From assembly GCA_902767465.1 (NCBI GenBank), contig CACXHM010000047.1:1-6213 (forward strand): a stretch of 6,213 nucleotides of DNA. The letters are read 5' to 3'. The notes beneath the pieces were generated by a model, which saw nothing but the letters and a program-made list of their open reading frames with translations, was not told the origin of the DNA and did no database searches. This stretch comes from an uncultured Bacteroidia bacterium (GTDB lineage: Bacteria; Bacteroidota; Bacteroidia; Bacteroidales; UBA932). The translations under genes were made by a program, and so were the position numbers. Positions 1 through 5,726 of this stretch are shown in pieces. Position 1 is the stretch's first letter. Each line of letters opens with the position of its first letter.

Positions 1-378
1 CTGCTGCCTGTCGTCAACGGAGGAATCTGCCAGACTTTTGGCAGCATTCAGCAGGAAAGGCGCCGCTTCGAACCTTGCGGGAAAGCCCTGCACCTGCCCG
101 TATTCATTCGGCTCGCCGTACCAGCAGTCGTGATAGGCCACCTGGCTCGCCACAACAACGTCCAGAAGATAAACCCCTGCTGCTACGCCCCCTGCGCATC
201 CTGTGGAGATGATGCAGTCGGGACGATGTTCAGAGATGAGTTTGTAGGCATTCACCGCTGAATTCACCTTGCCCCAGCCGCAATGCACAGGAATGATTTC
301 ATGTTTCGAATCACTTTTCAGGACCTTTGATACCATCTCGTATTCCTGGTCCATCGCTGTCATTATCCCTATTTTCAT
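1..378 (-). CDS. mtnN: 5'-methylthioadenosine/S-adenosylhomocysteine nucleosidase, N-terminal half (cut by window edge)
   Basis: The first 126 codons of the gene are visible; the C-terminal part (roughly 100 residues in this family) lies beyond position 1. The family hydrolyses the N-glycosidic bond of methylthioadenosine and S-adenosylhomocysteine, releasing adenine, in methyl-cycle recycling and autoinducer-2 precursor formation in the cytoplasm. Seen in the sequence: an N-terminal strand MKIGIMTAM, a Glu at residue 12 matching catalytic Glu12 of the E. coli enzyme, a GWGKVNSAV segment (34-42) matching its GIGKV region, the phosphorylase-fold turn STGCAGGV (58-65), and YHD followed by NEYGQVQGFPARF (82-103). 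The segment between Glu12 and GWGKV is about 14 residues shorter than in the E. coli enzyme. The second catalytic Glu and the Asp are outside the window. The ATG at 378 lies 5 nt after a -7 box. It is transcribed divergently from the HTH gene at 418. Family assignment is firm. Confidence 0.93.
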   Translation of the reverse strand, partial: MKIGIMTAMDQEYEMVSKVLKSDSKHEIIPVHCGWGKVNSAVNAYKLISEHRPDCIISTGCAGGVAAGVYLLDVVVASQVAYHDCWYGEPNEYGQVQGFPARFEAAPFLLNAAKSLADSSVDDRQQ

Positions 379-383
379 GAATG

Positions 384-391
384 CAAAGTTA
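384..391 (-). promoter_or_regulatory. Bacteroidota -7 promoter box for mtnN
   Basis: The minus strand reads TAACTTTG, a full match to the TAnnTTTG -7 element of the Bacteroidota primary sigma factor. Only five bases (CATTC) separate it from the mtnN ATG, so transcription should start at or within a few bases of the start codon. I see no TTG -33 element at the usual 19-21 bp spacing. Confidence 0.6.
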
Positions 392-414
392 ACAAATAAA
401 AGTATTATATTTGT
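392..414. repeat. Inverted repeat in the mtnN/regulator intergenic region, candidate operator
   Basis: The plus strand carries ACAAATA (392-398), nine bases, then TATTTGT (408-414): two perfect 7-bp arms centred near 403. The right arm covers most of the regulator's -7 box (406-413), and the repeat ends one base from the mtnN box. A LysR-type dimer typically binds an interrupted AT-rich dyad near its own promoter, so autoregulation is a reasonable inference. The region is very AT-rich and part of the match follows from the promoter consensus, so chance is a real alternative. Confidence 0.4.
406..413 (+). promoter_or_regulatory. Bacteroidota -7 promoter box for the HTH regulator
   Basis: TATATTTG matches TAnnTTTG and sits four bases (TATC) before the ATG at 418. 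That spacing predicts a leaderless or nearly leaderless transcript. No TTG lies at the expected -33 spacing. Confidence 0.55.
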
Positions 415-417
415 ATC

Positions 418-786
418 ATGCTTGAGGACAACAGGATCAAAGTATTTCTTACCGTGCTGGAATGCGGGAATTTCACATCTGCAGCATACAAACTCGGTAT
501 CAGCCAGCCTGCGGTGAGCCAGAATATCGCCGAACTTGAACGCCTGCTGGGAGTACAGCTCATGGAGCGCTCCCGCGGAGAAATCCAGCTTACGGATCAG
601 GGACGCCATTTCGAAGGATACGCCCGTCAGATAGCGCATTGGTATTCCGTGGCAAACAGGGCTTTCAACCCCGACCCTCTTGCAATCGACAAAAGTCCCG
701 TCGAGCCCGTCAGGCTTCACCTCGACAATGGTTCACAAGCAGAAGTATGGGCCTCTGGGAGCGATATTCACATTGAATTGAAATAA
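418..786 (+). CDS. LysR-type HTH protein lacking the effector-binding domain
   Basis: A 122-residue protein whose first 65 or so residues are a LysR-type winged helix-turn-helix. The sequence FTSAAYKLGISQPAVSQNI (19-37) contains the alanine-rich helix 2 and the SQPAVSQ recognition helix, followed by the LERLLGVQLMER wing and LTDQG. A segment resembling the LysR linker helix (about 62-83) follows. The remaining 40 residues are short and end in an apparent beta hairpin (VRLHLDNGSQAEVWASGSDIHIEL). Full LysR regulators are about 300 residues with a periplasmic-binding-like sensor domain, which is absent here. The frame is clean and has its own promoter box, and the gene ends flush with a neighbour's terminator, so it looks like a genuine short protein rather than decay. 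Its position opposite mtnN suggests it controls that gene and itself, but this is inference. Its ligand, if any, is unknown. Confidence 0.85.
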   Translation: MLEDNRIKVFLTVLECGNFTSAAYKLGISQPAVSQNIAELERLLGVQLMERSRGEIQLTDQGRHFEGYARQIAHWYSVANRAFNPDPLAIDKSPVEPVRLHLDNGSQAEVWASGSDIHIELK

Positions 787-814
787 AAAAAAGTTCCGTG
801 CGTAGGCACGGAAC
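785..814 (-). terminator. Intrinsic terminator of the ferredoxin gene
   Basis: A perfect 9-bp stem, GTTCCGTGC (793-801) and GCACGGAAC (806-814), closes a 4-nt loop. On the minus strand it is followed by eight consecutive U residues (plus-strand A run 785-792). This is a textbook Rho-independent terminator for the ferredoxin gene ending at 842. On the plus strand no U tract follows, so it would serve the convergent regulator gene poorly. The U tract overlaps the last two bases of the regulator's stop codon. Confidence 0.92.
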
Positions 815-841
815 CTGAAATCAATGGTTGCTTTAAGGATA

Positions 842-1012
842 TTACTCCTCGGAGATTGCTCCCATGGGGCATGCTCCGGCGCATGTGCCGCAGCTGATGC
901 ATACATCGGGATCGATAGTGTAGAAATCTCCTTCGTGGATAGCCCCGGTAGGGCACTCGCCCATACAAGTCCCACAAGCAACGCAACTGTCAGGTGAAAT
1001 TTTGTAAGCCAT
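842..1012 (-). CDS. 2[4Fe-4S] bacterial-type ferredoxin
   Basis: A 56-residue protein (MAYKISPDSC at the start, GAISEE at the end), the usual size for clostridial-type ferredoxins. It is a small soluble electron carrier with two low-potential [4Fe-4S] clusters, typically serving enzymes such as pyruvate:ferredoxin oxidoreductase or hydrogenases in anaerobes. Two CxxCxxCxxxCP motifs are complete: Cys10, 13, 16, 20 and Cys38, 41, 44, 48. Each motif contains CGTC and is followed by a Gly-Ala-Ile, showing the internal duplication typical of the family. It has its own promoter with a -33 and a -7 element (1041-1071) and its own terminator, so it is monocistronic. It is divergent from the DUF1573 gene. 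The physiological partner cannot be told from this window. Confidence 0.95.
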   Translation of the reverse strand: MAYKISPDSCVACGTCMGECPTGAIHEGDFYTIDPDVCISCGTCAGACPMGAISEE

Positions 1013-1040
1013 TATCTTTTATTTAAATATATCTCGGGCG

Positions 1041-1071
1041 CAAAGGTAAGGTTTTTGTTGTAAATTTGCAA
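1041..1071 (-). promoter_or_regulatory. Promoter of the ferredoxin gene, -33 TTG and -7 TACCTTTG
   Basis: On the minus strand, TTG (1071-1069) is followed after exactly 20 bp by TACCTTTG (1048-1041). Both elements and their spacing fit the Bacteroidota consensus (TTG, 19-21 bp, TAnnTTTG). Transcription should start a few bases after 1041, giving a leader of roughly 20-25 nt before the ATG at 1012. The leader is AT-rich and has no Shine-Dalgarno sequence. The promoter overlaps the divergent -7 box at 1061-1068, so the two may interfere with each other. Confidence 0.7.
1061..1068 (+). promoter_or_regulatory. Bacteroidota -7 promoter box for the DUF1573 gene
   Basis: TAAATTTG matches TAnnTTTG and is four bases (CAAT) from the ATG at 1073, again predicting a leaderless transcript. 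It lies inside the spacer of the divergent ferredoxin promoter. No clear -33 TTG is visible on this strand. Confidence 0.55.
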
Positions 1072-1072
1072 T

Positions 1073-1420
1073 ATGAAATTATTGTTATTGATTCTTTCCG
1101 TCCTGATTGCCGGACGGGCCGATTTTGACAAAACCGTGCACGACTTCGGAACCATCACAGAAGCTGACGGTCCACAGCACTGCACATTCAAGGTCACAAA
1201 TACAGGAGATGAGCCCCTGACCATCCTTTCGGCCATATCTTCGTGCGGCTGTACCAATGTGCGCTGGACCAGAAAAAGCCTGGCCAAAGGAGAGATCGGG
1301 ACCATCGAAGCAACGTTCAACAACGAGGACGGGCCCTTCCCTTTCGACAAAACTATCACGGTTTACCTGTCCGACATCAAAAAACCCGTCGTCCTGCACC
1401 TGCGAGGTGTGGTAAAATAG
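1073..1420 (+). CDS. Small exported DUF1573 (ASH-like) protein
   Basis: A 115-residue protein with a short, strongly hydrophobic N-terminus (MKLLLLILSVLIA) consistent with a signal peptide, with a possible cleavage after GRA at residue 16. The mature part is one immunoglobulin-like DUF1573 domain: VHDFGTI (22-28), the FKVTNTGDEPLTI strand pair (39-51), the hallmark SSCGCT (56-61), and GPFPFDKTITVY (87-98) leading to the last strand VVLHLRGVV. No lipobox cysteine is present after the signal, so it is predicted periplasmic rather than a lipoprotein. DUF1573 proteins are abundant in Bacteroidota and mostly uncharacterised; no function is claimed. The tandem cysteines 58 and 60 are typical of the family. 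Its stop codon is 24 bp before the parE ATG, and the parE promoter box starts 12 bp after the stop. Confidence 0.85.
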   Translation: MKLLLLILSVLIAGRADFDKTVHDFGTITEADGPQHCTFKVTNTGDEPLTILSAISSCGCTNVRWTRKSLAKGEIGTIEATFNNEDGPFPFDKTITVYLSDIKKPVVLHLRGVVK

Positions 1421-1432
1421 CCGGATTTTTGC

Positions 1433-1440
1433 TATTTTTG
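1433..1440 (+). promoter_or_regulatory. Bacteroidota -7 promoter box for parE
   Basis: TATTTTTG matches TAnnTTTG and is followed by four bases (TAGA) and then the parE ATG at 1445. It probably starts the parE, acyltransferase and synthetase transcript with little or no leader. Only a poor TGG lies at the expected -33 distance, so read-through from the DUF1573 gene may also contribute. Confidence 0.55.
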
Positions 1441-1444
1441 TAGA

Positions 1445-3355
1445 ATGCCGAATACTACAAACTATACAGACGATAACATTCGTACCCTAGAAGGCGTACA
1501 GCATGTCCGTATGCGTCCCGGCATGTATATCGGGCGTCTTGGCAACGGAAACAACCCCGGAGACGGCATCTACGTACTCCTGAAGGAAATAATCGACAAT
1601 TCCGTAGATGAATTCGCTATGGGATTCGGAAAGAATATCCAGATCGATATCACCCCAGAGAATACAGTGACAGTCAGGGACTATGGACGCGGTATCCCCC
1701 TTGATTCTGTCGTAAAAGCCGTCAGTATCCTTAACACCGGCGGCAAGTTCGACGACCAGGTCTTCAAGAAGAGCGTAGGTCTGAACGGCGTCGGCACCAA
1801 GGCCGTCAACGCCCTTTCGGAGTCTTTCTATGTCTGCTCATACCGTGACGGAGAGTCGTCCTGGGCCAGGTTCGAGCGCGGGGAACTCCGCGAAAGCGGC
1901 AAGCAGGCGGCCCCCAGGGAGAAGAACGGCACCCTGGTACGCTTCTTCCCCGATCCGATGATGTTCGGCAAGTTCGCCTACAACCTCGACTTTGTCGAGA
2001 CGATGGTGAAGAACTATTCTTATTTGAAAAAAGGTCTCACCCTCACCCTCAACGGTACTCCATACAAATCCGAAAACGGACTGCTGGATCTGGTGAACGA
2101 GAATCTTTCCGAGGAGCCGCTATATCCACCTATCCATCTGGAAGGCGAAGACATAGAGATAGTCTTGAGCCATGGCCGCGACTACGGAGAAAACATCTCT
2201 TCCTTCGTCAACGGGCAGAACACCCGCGACGGCGGCACCCACCTTGCGGCCTACCGCGAGGCTATCGCAAAGACATTCAAGGAATTCTTCAAAAAGAACT
2301 ATGCCCCTGAAGACTGCCGTCAGGGCATTGTCGGGGCCATCAGCATACAAATTCAGGAGCCCAATTTCGAGGGTCAGACCAAAACCAAACTTGGCTCAAA
2401 CTACATGTGGGAGAAGCAGACCCACGACGAGCATGGCACACTTAAACTGGATACCGGCCCCACCATACGCAGCTATGTAAATTCTTTCGTTGCCCAGGAA
2501 CTGGACAACTACCTCCGCATACACAAAGAGATCGTTCCTGTCATCGAAGAGAAAATCAAGGATTCGCAGAGGGAACGCGAAGAGATTTCCGGCATCCAGA
2601 AAAAAACGCGCGAGCGGGCAAAAAAGGCGAATGTCTATAATCGCAAACTGCGCGACTGCCGCTACCACTACAACGACAAGGTCACCGAGAAGACACAGGA
2701 CGACATAGAGCGCAGCAGCATCTTCATCACCGAGGGCGACTCTGCAAGCGGGACCATCACCAAAGCCCGCAACGCCAATTATCAAGCAGTGTTCAGCCTG
2801 CGCGGCAAACCCATCAACTCCTATAAGGAAAGCCGGAAGAAAGTAGCTGAGAATGAAGAACTCAATCTCCTGATTTCCGCTCTGGGAGTGGAAGACGATC
2901 TTGAGAATCTCCGATACAACAATATCATCGTCGCCACCGATGCCGATGATGACGGAATGCATATCCGTATGCTGGTTTGCACTTTCTTCATGAAATACTA
3001 CCCCGACCTCATCCGTCGCGGACACGTACACATCCTGCAGACTCCCCTGTTCAGGGTCCGCAACAAGACAGCAAACCGCTACTGCTATTCGCAGGAAGAG
3101 AAGGAACAGGCTATCAAGGACCTCAAATCAAAGGTTGAGATAACCCGCTTCAAAGGTCTGGGAGAGATTTCTTCCGATGAGTTTGCCGATTTCATAGGCG
3201 AAGACATGCGTCTCGACCCGGTAAGTCTTGCCGAAGAAGAATCCATCTCCGAAATCATGGAATTCTATATGGGCGACAACACCATAGAGCGTCAGATGTT
3301 TATCAGACAAAACCTGAAAAGCGAGAAGGAACTGGAAGACGTAGATATTTCGTAA
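1445..3355 (+). CDS. parE: DNA topoisomerase IV subunit B (ParE)
   Basis: A 636-residue type IIA topoisomerase ATPase subunit, full length for ParE (E. coli ParE is about 630). With ParC it decatenates daughter chromosomes. The GHKL ATPase domain shows LLKEIIDNSVDEF (45-57) with the presumed catalytic Glu48 and Mg-binding Asn52, GRGIP (81-85), and the ATP lid GLNGVGTKAVNALS (112-125). The transducer domain has the QTK switch loop (311-313). The TOPRIM domain follows with EGDSASG (430-436), DADDDG (499-504) supplying the metal-binding Asp residues, and KGLGEIS (570-576). EGDSASG and QTPLFRVRN favour ParE over GyrB, which has EGDSAGGSA. DADDDG carries an extra Asp where many relatives have Val or Ser. 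The start follows a -7 box by 4 nt. The stop codon overlaps the next gene's ATG. parC is not in the window. The split from GyrB is the main uncertainty, and it is small. Confidence 0.95.
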   Translation: MPNTTNYTDDNIRTLEGVQHVRMRPGMYIGRLGNGNNPGDGIYVLLKEIIDNSVDEFAMGFGKNIQIDITPENTVTVRDYGRGIPLDSVVKAVSILNTGGKFDDQVFKKSVGLNGVGTKAVNALSESFYVCSYRDGESSWARFERGELRESGKQAAPREKNGTLVRFFPDPMMFGKFAYNLDFVETMVKNYSYLKKGLTLTLNGTPYKSENGLLDLVNENLSEEPLYPPIHLEGEDIEIVLSHGRDYGENISSFVNGQNTRDGGTHLAAYREAIAKTFKEFFKKNYAPEDCRQGIVGAISIQIQEPNFEGQTKTKLGSNYMWEKQTHDEHGTLKLDTGPTIRSYVNSFVAQELDNYLRIHKEIVPVIEEKIKDSQREREEISGIQKKTRERAKKANVYNRKLRDCRYHYNDKVTEKTQDDIERSSIFITEGDSASGTITKARNANYQAVFSLRGKPINSYKESRKKVAENEELNLLISALGVEDDLENLRYNNIIVATDADDDGMHIRMLVCTFFMKYYPDLIRRGHVHILQTPLFRVRNKTANRYCYSQEEKEQAIKDLKSKVEITRFKGLGEISSDEFADFIGEDMRLDPVSLAEEESISEIMEFYMGDNTIERQMFIRQNLKSEKELEDVDIS

Positions 3356-3936
3356 TGAAACCAAATAAAACATCATATAGCAAGGGCTGGGCCCGTTTCT
3401 GCGGATGGCTCCTACGGTGTTTAGGCTGGACGGCGGACGGCGGGCCCATGCCGGAAAAAAAGGCCATAGTTCTTGGGGCGCCTCACACTTCTTTATGGGA
3501 TTTTGTAATCTCCTATTTGTTTTACACTTCTTTCGGAGAAGTTGCACACGTGATGATAAAAAAGGAGCTTTTCTTTTGGCCGCTTGGACCGATTCTCCGC
3601 GCATGCGGCTGCATTCCTGTTGACCGCTCCAACGCAACTACCCTGATCCGCAGCCTGATTGAGCACATGGATCAGGATGATGTATTCAAACTGGCCATAG
3701 CACCTGAAGGAACACGTAAACCAGTTAAACGCTGGAAGGCAGGTGCCCTCAAAATCGCAAAGGAAACCGGGGTTCCTGTCTATGCAGGATATTTCGACTG
3801 GGGCACCAAACATGTGGGATGCGGACGGAAACTCACCCTTTCCGGCGATATCTCCGCCGACCTCAATATGGTTCAGGAATATTACGCGAGTTTACATCTC
3901 ACAGGAAAGCATAAAGAAAAATACATTACAGGATAA
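3355..3936 (+). CDS. PlsC-like lysophospholipid acyltransferase family protein
   Basis: A 193-residue protein of the glycerophosphate acyltransferase superfamily, which transfers acyl groups from acyl-CoA or acyl-ACP to a lysophospholipid or similar acceptor at the inner membrane. It shows the catalytic HxxxxD motif as APHTSLWDF (42-50; His44, Asp49), the acceptor-binding region CGCIPVDRSN (84-93), and APEGTRK (116-122) matching the PEGTR motif. At 193 residues it is shorter than typical PlsC proteins of about 240, and belongs to the compact HTSxWDF type. Hydrophobic stretches at 13-25 and around 50-60 suggest membrane association rather than clear transmembrane helices. The ATG shares its A with the parE stop codon (TAATG), which predicts translational coupling; no promoter box precedes it. 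The synthetase follows 14 bp downstream. The exact acceptor is unknown, and PlsC itself could be encoded elsewhere. Confidence 0.87.
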   Translation: MKPNKTSYSKGWARFCGWLLRCLGWTADGGPMPEKKAIVLGAPHTSLWDFVISYLFYTSFGEVAHVMIKKELFFWPLGPILRACGCIPVDRSNATTLIRSLIEHMDQDDVFKLAIAPEGTRKPVKRWKAGALKIAKETGVPVYAGYFDWGTKHVGCGRKLTLSGDISADLNMVQEYYASLHLTGKHKEKYITG

Positions 3937-3950
3937 GCGTCTCATTCAAT

Positions 3951-5645
3951 ATGCGAAAGTACAAGCACCCATACCGCATCAGGAAATTTCTCGTTCGTCT
4001 TAATCCCAAACGCATAGTACGGTCAGGTCGTGACCACTATCCGAACACCCTTCGGGAAATGTTCGAGAATTCAACCGAGCGCTATGCAAAACGCACGCTC
4101 AACCAGTACGTAGATGGAAGCAACAGTTATTCATATTCGCGTTTCCGCGATATATGTGACCGTGAATCCACACGGCTTTCAAGATTCGGCGTAAGCGCAG
4201 GCGACAAGGTGGCCATCCTTTCACAGAACATGCCTAACTGGACTGTTGCGTTCTTTACCGCAACGGCTTTCGGACGTGTAGCCATCCCGATACTTCCTGA
4301 CAGTTCCGAAAACGAGGTCAGCAATATCCTCTCCCACTCCGAGAGCAAGGTTATTTACATTTCCAAAAGGCTTCTCCCGAAACTCAGCGAAGAAAGCATG
4401 CAGCGTTTGACGCTCGTGATCGATATCGAGACTTTCGAAATAATAAAAAAGGAAAAGGATGCATTCCAGTGCGACGGCTGGGTTCGCACTCCATCTCCTG
4501 ACGATCTGGCCGCCATCATTTACACATCCGGTACCACCGGCAAGGCAAAAGGGGTGATGTTAAGCCATCGAAATCTCTGCCAGAACATAATGGCTTCGCA
4601 CAAAGCCGAGCGATGCAACAAAAAAGACCGCTTCATGTCCATTCTGCCCATGGCACACACTTATGAAATGGCCATAGGTTGCCTGTACCCCATCTATGTC
4701 GGTGCGTGCGTGTATTACCTGAGCAAGCCTGCCTCGCCCAGCGTGCTGATGCCTGCAATGAAAAGAATTCGGCCCACTGTAATGTGTGCCGTCCCCCTCA
4801 TTATAGAAAAGGTATATCGCAAAAGTCTCGTTCCAACCGTTGACAAGAGCCGCACCTTAACCTGGATGCGCAAGACCCTCCCATGGTTATTCTACAGGCT
4901 CGTAGGCGGTCGTCTATACAAAAGTTTCGGAGGCAAACTGCATTTCTTCGGAGTCGGCGGCAGCAAACTCGATTCGACGGTGGAAGCATTTCTCAAAAAA
5001 TGCCATTTCCCCTACGCTATCGGATATGGACTCACCGAGTGTGCACCTCTGGTGTGCAATGCCATGGTAGGACGCACCTCCGTGGGTTCGATAGGGATTC
5101 CATCCTATAAGGTGGAGGTCCGTCTCGACAATGTTAATCCCGAAACCGGAGAAGGCGAAATAGTCTGCCGCGGTGACAACGTCATGCTTGGATACTACAA
5201 AGATCCGGAACGCACCATGCAGGTGATCGATGATGACGGTTGGTTCCATACCAACGACGTGGCTGTTCTCGACAAATACGGAAACTACTATATTAAAGGA
5301 CGTCTCAACAACACCATCCTCGGACCTTCCGGCGAAAATATATATCCGGAAGAAATTGAGCAGGTCATCAACAACGAAGACGGAGTCAGCGAAAGCCTCG
5401 TGGTGGAACGCGACGGCAAACTCGTTGCCCTTGTAAAGTTTGAAGACAACGTCCTGGACTGGAACCTCGAAGGAGAAGAAAAGTTTTACGAAGAGCTGGA
5501 GGCCCGTCAGAAAGCGCTGAAGGACCGGATCAATAAACTGCTCGGAAAGAATTCACAGGTAAGTCAGGTTGATGCAATGAAGGAGCCGTTCGAGAAAAGC
5601 GCTACACAAAAAATTCGTCGTTTCCTGTATAAGAACAAGAAGTAG
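3951..5645 (+). CDS. AMP-binding long-chain acyl-CoA/acyl-ACP synthetase
   Basis: A 564-residue adenylate-forming enzyme that activates a carboxylate, most likely a fatty acid, with ATP and then transfers it to CoA or ACP. Motifs in order: P-loop YTSGTTGKAKG (191-201), LPMAHTYEM (232-240), GYGLTECAP (358-366), GWFHTND (430-436; Asp436 is the ribose-binding residue), the hinge region KGRLNNTILGPSGENIYPEEIE (449-470), and the C-terminal KSATQKIRRF (549-558), where Lys554 is the likely adenylation lysine. It differs from the usual consensus at HTGD (here HTND) and at the hinge GRxK (here GRLN). The first 27 residues are an extension with eleven Arg or Lys and no acidic residue, which may hold the enzyme at the membrane. 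No in-frame GTG or TTG offers a shorter start, and the next ATG (residue 37) would cut into the conserved LREMFENS, so 3951 is preferred. It is probably co-transcribed with the acyltransferase. Substrate chain length and the acceptor are not determined. Confidence 0.92.
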   Translation: MRKYKHPYRIRKFLVRLNPKRIVRSGRDHYPNTLREMFENSTERYAKRTLNQYVDGSNSYSYSRFRDICDRESTRLSRFGVSAGDKVAILSQNMPNWTVAFFTATAFGRVAIPILPDSSENEVSNILSHSESKVIYISKRLLPKLSEESMQRLTLVIDIETFEIIKKEKDAFQCDGWVRTPSPDDLAAIIYTSGTTGKAKGVMLSHRNLCQNIMASHKAERCNKKDRFMSILPMAHTYEMAIGCLYPIYVGACVYYLSKPASPSVLMPAMKRIRPTVMCAVPLIIEKVYRKSLVPTVDKSRTLTWMRKTLPWLFYRLVGGRLYKSFGGKLHFFGVGGSKLDSTVEAFLKKCHFPYAIGYGLTECAPLVCNAMVGRTSVGSIGIPSYKVEVRLDNVNPETGEGEIVCRGDNVMLGYYKDPERTMQVIDDDGWFHTNDVAVLDKYGNYYIKGRLNNTILGPSGENIYPEEIEQVINNEDGVSESLVVERDGKLVALVKFEDNVLDWNLEGEEKFYEELEARQKALKDRINKLLGKNSQVSQVDAMKEPFEKSATQKIRRFLYKNKK

Positions 5646-5666
5646 CTCGAACAACACAAATACAGC

Positions 5667-5704
5667 AATCCCCCGCTTCGCAAAAAAATGCTTCGCGGGG
5701 GATT
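5667..5704. terminator. Hairpin between convergent genes, probable bidirectional terminator
   Basis: AATCCCCCGC (5667-5676) pairs perfectly with GCGGGGGATT (5695-5704), a very stable 10-bp stem around an 18-nt loop. It lies in the 81-bp gap between the synthetase stop and the rplI stop, the right place to end both transcripts. Neither strand has a U tract right after the stem; the only homopolymer run is the A7 inside the loop (5682-5688). It is therefore not a canonical intrinsic terminator, and may instead act as a 3'-end stabiliser or with factors. Confidence 0.75.
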
Positions 5705-5726
5705 ACTATATTGATTAGTTAAAGAT

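Noticed and set aside
269..517. Plus-strand open frame of 82 codons spanning the mtnN start and the regulator start
   Set aside because: It crosses two divergent promoters and overlaps two well-supported genes; no homology is evident in the translation.
733..986. Two minus-strand open frames of 82 and 72 codons over the ferredoxin gene
   Set aside because: Both are in other frames from the ferredoxin, whose eight-cysteine pattern is decisive, and both run through its terminator.
2396..3031. Long open frame of 211 codons on the minus strand inside parE
   Set aside because: It lies fully antisense to conserved TOPRIM and ATPase coding sequence, and its translation is a hydrophobic low-complexity shadow with no recognisable domain or promoter.
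3128..3637. Minus-strand open frame of 169 codons across the parE/acyltransferase junction
   Set aside because: It is antisense to two genes with clear motifs and shows no domain of its own.
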